Shown here: positions 36,430 to 45,454 of the stretch, one piece after another | How positions within the stretch are numbered: the stretch's first letter is position 1 | Layout of the letters: each line of letters starts with the position of its first letter | Source: Streptomyces violascens | Lineage (GTDB): Bacteria; Actinomycetota; Actinomycetes; Streptomycetales; Streptomycetaceae | Direction: 5' to 3' | NCBI RefSeq assembly: GCF_014649955.1 | Contig: NZ_BMUA01000003.1 | Coordinates: forward strand, 124,001 to 188,000 | Length of the DNA stretch: 64,000 nucleotides | Notes under the pieces: generated by a model | Told to the model about the DNA's origin: nothing | Databases searched by the model: none | The model's input: only the letters and a program-made list of their open reading frames with translations | Program-made: the position numbers and the translations under genes

Positions 36430-38100
36430 ATGCAATACCTGGCCGCGGGGCTTCGGCTCCCCACCAACGGGCTCGACTACACGATTCTGGCGATCTACTT
36501 CATCGTCGTACTGGGCATCGGCTTCGCCGCCCGCGCCAGCGTGAAGACCAGCCTCGACTTCTTCCTGTCGGGCCGGTCGCTGCCGGCCTGGGTGACCGGG
36601 CTCGCCTTCGTCGCCGCCAACCTCGGCGCCACCGAGATCCTGGGCATGTCCGCGACGGGCGCCCAGTACGGCGTCGCGGTCGTGCACTGGTACTGGATCG
36701 GCGCGATCCCGGCGATGGTCTTCCTCGGGCTCGTGATGATGCCCTTCTACTACGGCTCGAAGGTCCGCTCCGTACCGGAATTCCTGCTCCAGCGCTTCGA
36801 CAAATCGGCGCACCTGCTGGCCTCGGTGCTCTTCGCGTTCGCCGCGGTGCTGATCGCGGGGGTCAACCTGTACGCCCTGTCGATCGTCGTGGAGGCGCTG
36901 CTCGGGTGGCCGCAGTGGGTGGCGATCGTCGTCGCCGGGCTCTTCGTGCTCGCGTACATCACCATCGGCGGCCTGTCCTCGGCGATCTACAACGAGGTGC
37001 TCCAGTTCTTCGTGATCCTGGCCGCGCTCATACCGCTGACCATCCTGGGTCTGAAGCGGGTCGGCGGCTGGGACGGCCTGACGAGCTCGCTCAAGACCAG
37101 CCACGGTGACAACTTCCTGTCCGCGTGGGGCGGCACCGGCATCGGCCAGGCCAACCCGCTGGGCGCGAACTGGCTGACCATCGTGCTCGGGCTCGGCTTC
37201 GTGCTGTCCTTCGGGTACTGGACGACCAACTTCGCCGAGGTGCAGCGGGCGCTGTCCGCGAAGAACCTCAGCGCGGCCCGGCGCACGCCGCTGATCGCCG
37301 CGTTCCCGAAGATGTTCATCGTGTTCCTGGTGATGATCCCGGGCCTGGTCGCGGCCGTGCTCGTGCCCAAGATCGGCACGCCGGGCTCGGACCTGACGTA
37401 CAACGACGCGATCCCGATGCTCATGCAGGAGCTGCTGCCCAACGGCGTGCTCGGCATCGCGGTGACCGGTCTGCTCGCGGCGTTCATGGCGGGCATGGCG
37501 GCGAACGTGTCGTCCTTCAACACCGTGTTCACGTACGACATCTGGGCCAAGTACGTGAAGAAGGACCAGCCGGACGGCTACTACCTGAAGTTCGGCCGTC
37601 TGATCACCGCGATCGGGGTGCTCGCCTCGATCGGTACGGCGTTCATCGCCTCCTCCTTCTCCAACATCATGGGCTACCTCCAGACCCTGTTCTCCTTCTT
37701 CAACGTGCCGATGTTCGTGGTGTTCGTGATCGGGATGTTCTGGAAGCGGGCGTCGGTGAAGTCGGGGGTGTGGGGTCTCTTCGCGGGCACCACGGCGGCG
37801 ATGGTCAACTACTTCTGGATCTACAAGCAGGGTGTCGTGTCCATCCCGACCGACCAGGGCGCGAACTTCGTCTCGGCGATCGTGGGCTTCGTGGCGGGTG
37901 CGGTGGTGATGGTGCTGGTCACCCTGTTCACAGCGCCGAAGCCGGCCTCCGAGCTCGCGGGCCTCGTCTACGGGACGAAGTCCCCCGGCGTCGAGGAGCC
38001 GCCCGCCGAGGGTGACGCGGCCTGGTACCGCCGGCCCGCCCTCCTCGGCTGGGGCGCGATCGCACTGGCCGCGCTCTGCTACGTCCCCTACTCCTTCTGA
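36430..38100 (+). CDS. Sodium/solute symporter, sugar (SGLT) type
   Basis: A 556-residue polytopic protein of the SSS family with 13-14 membrane spans. The beginning LDYTILAIYFIVVLGIG leads to FFLSGRSLPAWVTGLAFVAANLGATEILGM, which is the spans 1-2 signature of SGLT-like sugar transporters. The conserved NVSSFNTVFTYDIW helix near residue 358 is also typical. Because it is divergent from galT-galE-galK across a 245-bp region with operator-like repeats, galactose uptake driven by sodium is the best guess. Start ATG 36430 follows a GAAGCGAGT region with an imperfect ribosome-binding site. A small membrane-protein gene follows 17 bp downstream, so it may be a partner subunit. Confidence 0.9.
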   Translation: MQYLAAGLRLPTNGLDYTILAIYFIVVLGIGFAARASVKTSLDFFLSGRSLPAWVTGLAFVAANLGATEILGMSATGAQYGVAVVHWYWIGAIPAMVFLGLVMMPFYYGSKVRSVPEFLLQRFDKSAHLLASVLFAFAAVLIAGVNLYALSIVVEALLGWPQWVAIVVAGLFVLAYITIGGLSSAIYNEVLQFFVILAALIPLTILGLKRVGGWDGLTSSLKTSHGDNFLSAWGGTGIGQANPLGANWLTIVLGLGFVLSFGYWTTNFAEVQRALSAKNLSAARRTPLIAAFPKMFIVFLVMIPGLVAAVLVPKIGTPGSDLTYNDAIPMLMQELLPNGVLGIAVTGLLAAFMAGMAANVSSFNTVFTYDIWAKYVKKDQPDGYYLKFGRLITAIGVLASIGTAFIASSFSNIMGYLQTLFSFFNVPMFVVFVIGMFWKRASVKSGVWGLFAGTTAAMVNYFWIYKQGVVSIPTDQGANFVSAIVGFVAGAVVMVLVTLFTAPKPASELAGLVYGTKSPGVEEPPAEGDAAWYRRPALLGWGAIALAALCYVPYSF

Positions 38101-38117
38101 CTCGGAGGTCACCTCAC

Positions 38118-38390
38118 ATGTCCGAACTGCAGCGAGAAGTAACCGAGTTGGAGCGCAAGTCGGCGTCGGCGGCCCGGTTGTTCGACATCCGCCGGATCAT
38201 CGGGGGGCTGTTCACCCTGTACGGGGTGATTGTGGGCGGGGCGGGGGTTTTCGCGTCCTCCGCGGATCTGAAGAAGGCGCAGGGTGTGAACATCAACCTC
38301 TGGACGGGGTTGGGGATGCTGGCCCTGGGGCTGTTCTTCCTGGTCTGGCTGAAGCTGCGGCCCACGGCTCCGCCTACGCCTGGGGAGTAA
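38118..38390 (+). CDS. Small two-span membrane protein linked to the symporter
   Basis: A 90-residue protein. It starts with a charged helix (ELQREVTELERKSASAARLF), followed by two spans, IIGGLFTLYGVIVGGAGVFA and LGMLALGLFFLVWLKL, with a short loop between. It lies 17 bp behind the symporter, with GGAGGT before the ATG, so it is almost certainly co-expressed. It resembles no named family I know. Small helical proteins of this kind often stabilise or regulate transporters. Confidence 0.8.
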   Translation: MSELQREVTELERKSASAARLFDIRRIIGGLFTLYGVIVGGAGVFASSADLKKAQGVNINLWTGLGMLALGLFFLVWLKLRPTAPPTPGE

Positions 38391-38432
38391 GGGGTCTGGG
38401 GGTGCGGGTGGGTTGGGTGCCGGTGGGTTGGG

Positions 38433-38515
38433 TGCGGCTGTGTGCGTGGCTGGCCGCGCAGTTCCCCGCGCCCCGGACAGCGTCGGTGCCGGCCGGGGCG
38501 AGCATCTTCGGCCTG
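38433..38515 (-). repeat. Dispersed intergenic repeat, copy C (fragment)
   Basis: Only the core GCGCAGTTCCCCGCGCCCCG and the preceding GTGCGTGGCTGGCC module remain, in reverse orientation, between the convergent small-membrane-protein and LuxR genes. Terminal inverted repeats are not seen. Confidence 0.6.
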
Positions 38516-39208
38516 TCAGGTCGGCGGGACCGGCACCCCGCCCCCGGAAGCCGCGCGGTCCAGGAGGCCCGTTCGCGCGGCCAGGGCCGCCGCCTCCAGG
38601 CGGGAGCCGACGCCCAGTTTCATCAGGACTCGCTGGACGTGGGTCCGGGCCGTCGAGGGAGCTATCCCCATGCCCGCCGCGATCAGCCGGGTGTCCTCGC
38701 CGTCCGCCACCCTGACCAGCACCTCCACCTCGCGCGGGGTCAGCAGTTGCAACAGCCTCTGGCCCTCGTCGTCGGGCTGGGCCGCCGGGTTGAGGAGTTC
38801 GGCGAACGCACCCTGCAACAGCTGCGGGGCCACCGCCGCCTCCCCCGCCCGGGCCTTCACCATCGCCCGCTCGACACCCTCGATGCGCTCGTCGTGGCGC
38901 ACGTAGCCCGACGCGCCCGCCGCGAACGCCGCCGCGATTCCGCGCGGGCTCGGCACCGGGCCGAGCACCACCACGGCCACCTGCGGCCGCTCTCGTTTGA
39001 TCCGTACGATCGGGTCGAACACCCCCGGTTCGGCGGGCGAGGCCGTGCCGAGCAGGCACACCTCGGGCGCCCGGCTCACCACCAGTTCGGCGGCCCCGGC
39101 GACCGGAGCCGCCGCGGCGAGCACCCGGTGGCCCCGCAGTTTCAGCGCCGAGGCGAGTGCCTCGGCGAGCAGCCGGTGGTCGTCGACCACCATGAGCCGC
39201 ACGCCCAT
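38516..39208 (-). CDS. LuxR-type regulator with degenerate receiver domain
   Basis: A 230-residue protein laid out as a NarL-type response regulator. The receiver begins GVRLMVVDDHRLLAEAL with the acidic pair D9-D10, but the phospho-acceptor position is glycine (residue 54, in VCLLGTAS). The conserved Thr/Ser is also glycine (VLGPVP) and the usual lysine is arginine (GYVRHDE). The LuxR helix-turn-helix is intact at about residues 158-215 (LTPREVEVLVRVADGEDTRL, then GIAPSTARTHVQRVLMKLGV). It probably acts without phosphorylation, or by ligand binding. Start ATG 39208 is supported by GGGGGG seven bases upstream; ATG 39223 is possible. Upstream lie three inverted repeats. Confidence 0.85.
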   Translation of the reverse strand: MGVRLMVVDDHRLLAEALASALKLRGHRVLAAAAPVAGAAELVVSRAPEVCLLGTASPAEPGVFDPIVRIKRERPQVAVVVLGPVPSPRGIAAAFAAGASGYVRHDERIEGVERAMVKARAGEAAVAPQLLQGAFAELLNPAAQPDDEGQRLLQLLTPREVEVLVRVADGEDTRLIAAGMGIAPSTARTHVQRVLMKLGVGSRLEAAALAARTGLLDRAASGGGVPVPPT

Positions 39209-39554
39209 CGAGCTACCCCCCATCCCCTGGGCCCTCCCCAGCTCTACGAGCTGAGGGCAGCCCACTCGGACCCCCCGGTCCCCGGCCCCTCTTGCCCCGG
39301 CAAGCTACACGCTTGTTCGACGCCGCGCGCCCCTTACCGGTAAGAAGCCCCCAGAATGCCGAATTCTCCGGCATTCAGGCCCGGTTGAGGAAGAAGGAGG
39401 GGACACAGAAGGAGCGAACTCGGCCCGTTCCGAACACCCCGCACGCCCCCGACCTGCGAGGGAACAGGTGGCCGAAAGAGTGTGCGGGAAAAGGCGAAAG
39501 GCCCCGGCGGCGGAGTTCGTACTCCGCCGCCGGGGCCTTCCCCTCATCCGCGCC
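39209..39554. other. Intergenic region with LuxR promoter and palindromes
   Basis: This 346-bp gap holds the promoter of the minus-strand LuxR gene and the terminator of the PQQ-propeller genes. Three different inverted repeats stand close together: CTTGCC-CC-GGCAAG (39291-39304), the palindrome CTTACCGGTAAG (39333-39344) and GAATGCCG/CGGCATTC (39354-39376). They are 83-168 bp upstream of the regulator start. No gene is seen. Confidence 0.6.
39498..39539 (-). terminator. Terminator of the PQQ-propeller genes
   Basis: A 19-bp perfect stem with a 4-nt loop, about 15 nt past the stop at 39555. On the minus strand the second arm is followed by TCGCCTTTTCCC. One of the two strongest hairpins in the window. 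Confidence 0.9.
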
Positions 39555-41390
39555 TCAGCTCGTGCCGGTCGCCATGAACAGGAACTTCTTGTCGGCGTCG
39601 CTCGCCGAGTACGGCTTGCTCAGGAGCACCGCACCCAGGTACAGGCGGCCACTGCCGTAGAGCATCTCGGAGTACTTCGGCGAGAACGACGTGATCGCGT
39701 CGCGGACCGCGCGGTCGGCCGGGTTCTCCAGGAGCAGCGTCGACTTGAGGCTGCCGCCGTCGATGCTGACGACCTGCGTGCCCTTGTCGTACGGGGCGTC
39801 CTTGTACGCGATGACGTTGTTGCCGTCCATGCGCATCGGGTACAGCGTGTAGCCGTCGCCCGCGTCCACCTTGCCGGGCACGGGCTGGCCGGTGGCGAGG
39901 TCGAAGGCGACGATCTCGTTGGTGCGGCCGAGCGAGCTCTGGCCGCTCGCGGCGTTCTCGTGCTGCTCGGTCGGCACGTACAGCCTGCCGTTGCCGGCCG
40001 TGACCATCTTGCACTTCTCGACGGAGGTGCTGTCGCAGCTGGCCGCGTACTTGTCGCCGGGCGCCGGGATGCGGGCGAGCAGCTTGCCCGTCTTGGCGTC
40101 GACGGAGAAGAAGTCCGAGATGCCGCTGCCGTCGCCCGCGCTCTCGCCGACGTCGGCGGCGAGCACCAGCGGGCTGGTGGAGACGATGTGGGCGTACTGG
40201 ATGCCGGGCAGCATCTTGTACGTCGAGGTCGGCTGGCCCGTCTTGGGGTCGAGGGTCTGGATGTTGACGGTGGGCTTGTCGTAGTCGCCGCACTTGCGGA
40301 CCGCCACGAGTGCGTCACCGCCGCCGTAGCCGACGTCCTTGCACTGGTCGGCGGTGGTGGTGGGCTTCCAGAGTTCCTTGCCGGTGTTCAGGTCCCAGGC
40401 GGCGCCGCCGTCGAGGCCGCCCGCGGCGACGGTCCCCGCGCCCAGGGTGACCTCGTCGAAGCGGGTCTTGCGGTCGCCGCTGGCGCCCTTGACGTTCGCC
40501 TGCCACAGGAGCTTGCCGGTGTTCAGGTCGAGGCCGGCGACCTCCGTGCAGGAGGCGATCTTGGCGCCGTTCTCCTGGCTCTCGAAGGCGAACGCGGTCT
40601 TGCCGTCGGCCGAGACGTGCGTGGTCGACTCGCAGACGTTGCCGGTCAGCGGGAGCTTCCAGAGCTGGGTGCCCTTGGCGGGGTCGTAGCCGACGATCTC
40701 CTTGACGCCGGACTTGACGTACACCTTGTCGGTGAGCCAGGAGCCGTGCACCGCGGTGAGGTCGGTGACCTTGGGCTGGGGGGTCTGGAAGAGCACCTTG
40801 GCGGAAGTGTTGGCAGGGGCCTTCTCCTTGCCGCCGCCTCCGGTCGCGCTGCCGCCGCCCTGGGCGCCGCCGGTGTCGCCCTGCTTGGCGTCGCTCTTGC
40901 CGTCGTCCTTGCCGGCGTACCAGATGCCGCCGCCGACGATCAGGCCCACCGCGACGACCGCCGCGATGATGATCGTCATCTGGGTGTTGAGCTTCTTGCC
41001 GCCGCCCTGGCCGCCGGGGACGGGCGCGCCGGGCGTTCCGTACTGCGGCTGCATCGGCTGGGTGGCGGGCTGCGGCGTCGGGTATCCGTAGCCGGGCTGC
41101 TGCGGCTGGCCCGGGTAGCCGTAGCCCGGCTGCTGCGGAGGCGGGGCCTGCGGATAGCCGTACGCCGCGGGCGGCGGGGTGCCGGGCGTCTGCGGGTAGC
41201 CGTAGCCGGGCGGGGTCGCGGGCGGCGGGGTGCTCGGCGGACCGGCGGGCGGCGGCGGGGTGGGCGCGCCGAAGCCGGGCGCGGCCGGCTCCTGGGGCGC
41301 GCCGAAGCCGGAGGCCGGGGGCTGCTGCGGGGCGCCGAAGCCCTTCGGCGCGTCCTCGGGCTGCGGGGGCTGCTGGGGTGGCTGGCTCAT
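39555..41390 (-). CDS. Membrane-anchored PQQ-type beta-propeller protein
   Basis: A 611-residue protein. The N-terminal 130 residues are Pro/Gly/Gln/Tyr-rich (GFGAPQQ and GYGYPGQPQQ repeats), presumably cytoplasmic and disordered. A single span (TIIIAAVVAVGLIVGGGIWY, about residues 137-156) follows. The extracytoplasmic part has a linker and a 7- or 8-bladed propeller with PQQ-type blade motifs such as DLNTGKLLWQ, DLNTGKELWK and DLATGQPVPG. Such domains bind neither PQQ nor other cofactor by default in actinobacteria; they usually act as ligand sensors or scaffolds. It follows a paralogue gene 46 bp upstream on the same strand. Two cysteine-rich sites (ASCTEVA, KDVGYG) may form disulphides. 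Function unknown. Confidence 0.85.
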   Translation of the reverse strand: MSQPPQQPPQPEDAPKGFGAPQQPPASGFGAPQEPAAPGFGAPTPPPPAGPPSTPPPATPPGYGYPQTPGTPPPAAYGYPQAPPPQQPGYGYPGQPQQPGYGYPTPQPATQPMQPQYGTPGAPVPGGQGGGKKLNTQMTIIIAAVVAVGLIVGGGIWYAGKDDGKSDAKQGDTGGAQGGGSATGGGGKEKAPANTSAKVLFQTPQPKVTDLTAVHGSWLTDKVYVKSGVKEIVGYDPAKGTQLWKLPLTGNVCESTTHVSADGKTAFAFESQENGAKIASCTEVAGLDLNTGKLLWQANVKGASGDRKTRFDEVTLGAGTVAAGGLDGGAAWDLNTGKELWKPTTTADQCKDVGYGGGDALVAVRKCGDYDKPTVNIQTLDPKTGQPTSTYKMLPGIQYAHIVSTSPLVLAADVGESAGDGSGISDFFSVDAKTGKLLARIPAPGDKYAASCDSTSVEKCKMVTAGNGRLYVPTEQHENAASGQSSLGRTNEIVAFDLATGQPVPGKVDAGDGYTLYPMRMDGNNVIAYKDAPYDKGTQVVSIDGGSLKSTLLLENPADRAVRDAITSFSPKYSEMLYGSGRLYLGAVLLSKPYSASDADKKFLFMATGTS

Positions 41391-41436
41391 GCCGGAGGGA
41401 CCTCTGACTGGAAGGCGGGAACAGGGAGTTGGGGCG

Positions 41437-43278
41437 TCACTTGCCGAAGGACAGGATCGAGTTGTCCTTCTTGTCGGCCTTGGGGCTGTTCACTCGCCCG
41501 TTGAGCAGGAAGACGCGCCCGCCCGCGTACGCGATGCGGGGGCTGAAGAAGGCTTCCTCGGTGCTGGCGGCGGCCGACGGGCTCTGCAGGGTGATCGTCG
41601 GGGTGCCGCCGGTCGGCGGCAGGGTCGCGATCGCGGCCCCCTCGTCGTCGATGCCGGGCTCGATGTAGACCACGACCTTGCCGCCCTCGACGGCCAGCGG
41701 CTGCATCATGCGGCCCTTGGGCGCGGCCGCGTGCCACTTCTCCTTGCCGGTGCCGAGGTCGATGGCGACCACGTCGTTGCTGCGGCCGACCCCGAGGTCG
41801 CCGCTGTCCTTGCCTTCGGTGGAGATGTAGAGGGTGTTGGCGTCGGCGGCCGTGCCCGAGCAGTCCTGGAGCTGGCGGTCGACGATGCCGAAGCCACTGC
41901 AGTTCGCGGTGAGCTGCGACTTGGAGTCGACCTGCGAGCGGATCTTGCCGTCAGGGTTGAAGGTGGAGATGTTCCACGTCTTCTTGTCCTTGTTGGTGGC
42001 GTAGACGACCAGCGGGTCCATCGAGTAGACGCGTCGGATCGACCAGCCCTTGTCGTACTGGTAGTTCCACTTGGGCTTGCCGGTGGCCGGGTCCAGCTCC
42101 TGCAGGAGCTCCGACTGCGGGGCGTCCATGCTGGTGTTGTTCGGGTCGCTGCAGGTGCCCACGGAGATCAGCTTGGGGCCGCCCGCGAACGCGTCGGAGC
42201 TGCAGTTGCCGGTCTTCGGGGTGCCGTACAGCTTCTTGCCGTCGGCGATGGAGAAGCCGCTCGCGCCGCCCATGCGGGCCAGCGTCACGGTGTTACCGCT
42301 GATCGCCATGTCGGCGCCGACCATGCTGTCGAAGAGGCCCTCCGACGGCACCGGAGCCTTCCAGCCCGCCTTGCCCGCGGACAGGTCGACCATCTGGAGC
42401 TGGTTGCACTTGGCGTCCTTGGTGTTGTTCTCCTGGACGCCGAAGACGATCTTTCCGTCCGCGGTGGTGTCGTGCGGGGCGCCGCAGATGGGGGTGTCCA
42501 GGGACACCTTCCACTTCTCCTTGCCGTCCGCCACGGCGTAGCCGACGACCTCCTTGTACATGGCCTTGACGACGACGTCGCCCAGGCGCCAGGGGCCGTG
42601 CTGCTCGGCGCCGTTCTGGGTCAGCGGGGTCTCGTTCTCGTGCAGCCAGACCCGCGCCTCGCCGTCCTTGATCCCGGCGTTGATGTCGTTGGAGTCGCTG
42701 CCGCCGTTGCCCTTGCCGTCGCCCTTGTCGACGGAGGGCGAGCCGGAGGGAAGTGCGCCGTGGCTCTTGTCGGCGACGGGCTTCTTGTCGTCGTCGCCGC
42801 TGCCGCTGAACATGAAGTACGCGCCGCCGCCGATGACCAGGAGGCCCGCGACCGCCGCGGCCACGATCATTGCGGGCTTGCCCTTGAACGGGTTCTTGCC
42901 GCTGCCCTGCGAAGGAACCGGGGCGCCCGGGTACTGCGGCTGACCGGGGTAGCCGTAGCCGCCCTGCTGGGTCTGCGCATACGGGTTGGGGCCCGTCGGG
43001 GGCTGGCCCGGGTAGCCGTAGCCGGGCTGCTGCCCAGGGGTTTGCGGATAGCCGTAACCCGGCTGCTGCGGGGCCGCCTGCGGGTAGCCGTAGCCGGGTG
43101 CTCCGGCCGGCGGCGTGGGAGGCATCTGCGGCGGCTGCGCGGGCGGGGAGGGCGGAGCGGCCGGCATCTGCGGCGGCTGGGGCGGCGGCCCCTGCGGCTG
43201 GGCAGGCGGTCCCTGCGGCTTGTCCTGCGGTGCTCCGAAGCCCCCCTGCGGCGGCTGCGAACTGGGCGGCTGAGTCAC
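41437..43278 (-). CDS. Membrane-anchored PQQ-type beta-propeller protein, paralogue
   Basis: A 613-residue protein with the same plan as its downstream neighbour: a Pro/Gln-rich N-terminus with GYGYPQ repeats, one span (PAMIVAAAVAGLLVIGGGAYFMF, about residues 135-157), then a propeller. Blade motifs include VADGKEKWKVSL, DLSAGKAGWKAP, DPATGKPKWNYQ and DLGTGKEKWHAA. It is 46 bp upstream of the second gene and separated from it only by a spacer, so the pair is a tandem duplication in one operon. Cysteine pairs recur at blade edges. Sequence divergence between the two is large in the propeller but small in layout. Confidence 0.85.
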   Translation of the reverse strand: MTQPPSSQPPQGGFGAPQDKPQGPPAQPQGPPPQPPQMPAAPPSPPAQPPQMPPTPPAGAPGYGYPQAAPQQPGYGYPQTPGQQPGYGYPGQPPTGPNPYAQTQQGGYGYPGQPQYPGAPVPSQGSGKNPFKGKPAMIVAAAVAGLLVIGGGAYFMFSGSGDDDKKPVADKSHGALPSGSPSVDKGDGKGNGGSDSNDINAGIKDGEARVWLHENETPLTQNGAEQHGPWRLGDVVVKAMYKEVVGYAVADGKEKWKVSLDTPICGAPHDTTADGKIVFGVQENNTKDAKCNQLQMVDLSAGKAGWKAPVPSEGLFDSMVGADMAISGNTVTLARMGGASGFSIADGKKLYGTPKTGNCSSDAFAGGPKLISVGTCSDPNNTSMDAPQSELLQELDPATGKPKWNYQYDKGWSIRRVYSMDPLVVYATNKDKKTWNISTFNPDGKIRSQVDSKSQLTANCSGFGIVDRQLQDCSGTAADANTLYISTEGKDSGDLGVGRSNDVVAIDLGTGKEKWHAAAPKGRMMQPLAVEGGKVVVYIEPGIDDEGAAIATLPPTGGTPTITLQSPSAAASTEEAFFSPRIAYAGGRVFLLNGRVNSPKADKKDNSILSFGK

Positions 43279-43362
43279 AGCGAGATACCCCCGAATTTGC
43301 GTCTTTGCGTCTTTACGCCAGTCGAACGAAGCTACTTTCTATCACTCGGAGCAGTACACGCC

Positions 43363-43403
43363 ACGGGCCGGTCGCCCCTGTTCCCAAGGGAGAACCGGCC
43401 CGT
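43363..43403 (-). terminator. Inverted repeat after the ABC-F gene
   Basis: ACGGGCCGGT and ACCGGCCCGT (10 bp) flank a 21-nt loop that can extend with TTCCCAAGGGAG. It lies in the 194-bp gap between the ABC-F stop and the PQQ-protein start. No T-run, so termination is not certain. Confidence 0.5.
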
Positions 43404-43472
43404 AATGCCGCCGTTACTGACTCTGTACGCGGTCTCTACGCAAGCGCCGCAAGACGTTCGTACGCGTCTGCC

Positions 43473-45278
43473 TCAGGCCTCTTCGGCCAGTTCGAGCCAG
43501 CGCATCTCCAACTCGTCGCGCTCGACGATCAGTTCACGCAGTTCGGCATCCAGTTTCGCCACCTTCCCGAAATCCGTGGCGTTATCGGCGATTTGCGCAT
43601 GCAGATTGGTCTCGCGGTCGGAGATCTTGTTGAGCTGCCGCTCGACCTTCTGGAGTTCCTTCTTCGCGGCGCGGGCGTCCTGGGCCGACACCGCGTTCGC
43701 GGGCCTGGCGGCGGGGGCCGCGACCGGGGCCGGCGCGGACTCGATCATCCGCTGCCTGCGCTCCAGGTACTCGTCGATGCCGCGCGGCAGCATCCGCAGC
43801 GTGGCGTCGCCGAGCAGCGCCCACACGTGGTCGGTGGTGCGCTCGATGAAGAACCGGTCGTGGGAGATGACGACCATGGAGCCGGGCCAGCCGTCGAGGA
43901 GGTCTTCGAGCTGGGTCAGGGTCTCGATGTCGAGGTCGTTGGTGGGCTCGTCGAGGAAGAGGACGTTGGGCTCGTCCATGAGGAGCCGGAGCAGCTGGAG
44001 CCGCCGCCGCTCACCACCGGAGAGGTCGCCGACCGGCGTCCACTGCTTCTCCTTGGAGAATCCGAACTGCTCGCAGAGCTGGCCGGCGGTCATCTCGCGG
44101 CCCTTGCCGAGGTCGACGCGGTCGCGGATCTGCTGGACGGCCTCCAGCACCCGCAGGGCGGGCGGGAGTTCGGCGACGTCCTGGGAGAGGTAGGCGAGCT
44201 TCACGGTCTTGCCGACGACGACCTTGCCCGCGGCGGGCTGCGCCTCGCCCGCGGTGCGCCAGGCCTCGGTGAGGGCGCGAAGGAGCGAGGTCTTGCCCGC
44301 GCCGTTCACGCCGACCAGGCCGATGCGGTCGCCGGGGCCGAGCTGCCAGGTGAGGTGCTTGAGCAGCAGCTTCTCGCCCGCCTGGACGGTCACGTCCTCC
44401 AGGTCGAAGACGGTCTTGCCGAGCCGGGCATTGGCGAACTTCATCAGCTCGCTGGTGTCGCGCGGCGGCGGCACGTCGGCGATGAGCTCGTTGGCGGCCT
44501 CGATGCGGTAGCGCGGCTTGGAGGTGCGGGCCGGGGCGCCGCGGCGCAGCCAGGCGAGCTCCTTGCGCATGAGGTTCTGCCGCTTGACCTCTTCGGTGGC
44601 GGCGATGCGCTCGCGCTCGGCCCGCGCGAAGACGTAGTCGGAGTAGCCGCCCTCGTACTCGAAGACGGAACCCCGCTGGACGTCCCACATGCGGGTGCAG
44701 ACCTGGTCGAGGAACCAGCGGTCGTGGGTGACGCAGACGAGCGCGGACCGCCGGGCCTGGAGGTGCCGGGCCAGCCACGAGATGCCCTCGACATCCAGAT
44801 GGTTGGTCGGCTCGTCGAGCACGATCAGGTCCGGCTCGCCGATGAGCAGCTTGGCGAGCGCGATGCGGCGCCGCTCGCCGCCGGAGAGGGGCGCGATGAC
44901 GGTGTCGAGGCCCTGGGCGAAGCCGGGCAGGTCGAGCCCGCCGAACAGGCCCGTCAGTACGTCGCGGATCTTGGCGTTGCCGGCCCACTCGTGGTCGGCG
45001 AGGTCGCCGATGACCTCGTGGCGGATGGTGGCCTGGGGGTCGAGCGAGTCGTGCTGGGTGAGCACGCCGAGGCGCAGCCCGCCCACGTGCGTGACGCGCC
45101 CGGTGTCCGGCTCCTCCAGCTGGGCGAGCATCCGGATGAGGGTGGTCTTGCCGTCGCCGTTGCGCCCGACGACACCGATCCGGTCCCCTTCGGAGACGCC
45201 GAGGGAAACACCGTCGAGCAGGGCACGGGTCCCGTACACCTTGCTGACTGCCTCGACATTGACCAGGTTGACGGCCAT
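43473..45278 (-). CDS. ABC-F family ATPase (ribosome-associated type)
   Basis: A 601-residue protein with two complete ABC cassettes and no membrane span. The first Walker A is GRNGDGKT (38-45), the second GVNGAGKT (near 353). Both halves have the signature LSGGERRR and Walker B ending LDEPTNHLD or LDEPTNDLD. An interdomain linker of about 80 residues is present, and a C-terminal coiled coil (RAAKKELQKVERQLNKIS) follows. This is the ABC-F layout, as in EttA, Uup and antibiotic-protection proteins, which bind the ribosomal E site. The C-terminal coiled coil and lack of a resistance context favour a Uup-like housekeeping role. Start ATG 45278 follows AGGAGTGAA, just before the first strand. Confidence 0.93.
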   Translation of the reverse strand: MAVNLVNVEAVSKVYGTRALLDGVSLGVSEGDRIGVVGRNGDGKTTLIRMLAQLEEPDTGRVTHVGGLRLGVLTQHDSLDPQATIRHEVIGDLADHEWAGNAKIRDVLTGLFGGLDLPGFAQGLDTVIAPLSGGERRRIALAKLLIGEPDLIVLDEPTNHLDVEGISWLARHLQARRSALVCVTHDRWFLDQVCTRMWDVQRGSVFEYEGGYSDYVFARAERERIAATEEVKRQNLMRKELAWLRRGAPARTSKPRYRIEAANELIADVPPPRDTSELMKFANARLGKTVFDLEDVTVQAGEKLLLKHLTWQLGPGDRIGLVGVNGAGKTSLLRALTEAWRTAGEAQPAAGKVVVGKTVKLAYLSQDVAELPPALRVLEAVQQIRDRVDLGKGREMTAGQLCEQFGFSKEKQWTPVGDLSGGERRRLQLLRLLMDEPNVLFLDEPTNDLDIETLTQLEDLLDGWPGSMVVISHDRFFIERTTDHVWALLGDATLRMLPRGIDEYLERRQRMIESAPAPVAAPAARPANAVSAQDARAAKKELQKVERQLNKISDRETNLHAQIADNATDFGKVAKLDAELRELIVERDELEMRWLELAEEA

Positions 45279-45454
45279 TTCACTCCTGAGCAGGGGGATG
45301 GATCGTCGTCCAGGGTAGTCGCCGCGGGGGGCCGGACGGCGATCGGTGGTGAGCGAGGGTCCGATCAAGGGGGCGCGCGAGAGGTAATACGATGGTCAAA
45401 TCCACGCTTTGCGCGGATTGCTACGTTTACGAAGATTAAAAGGGGCGGGGGCTC

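Noticed and set aside
41230..44193. A 987-codon open frame across the PQQ genes
   Set aside because: Antisense to three well-supported genes; composition is that of a GC-rich shadow frame.
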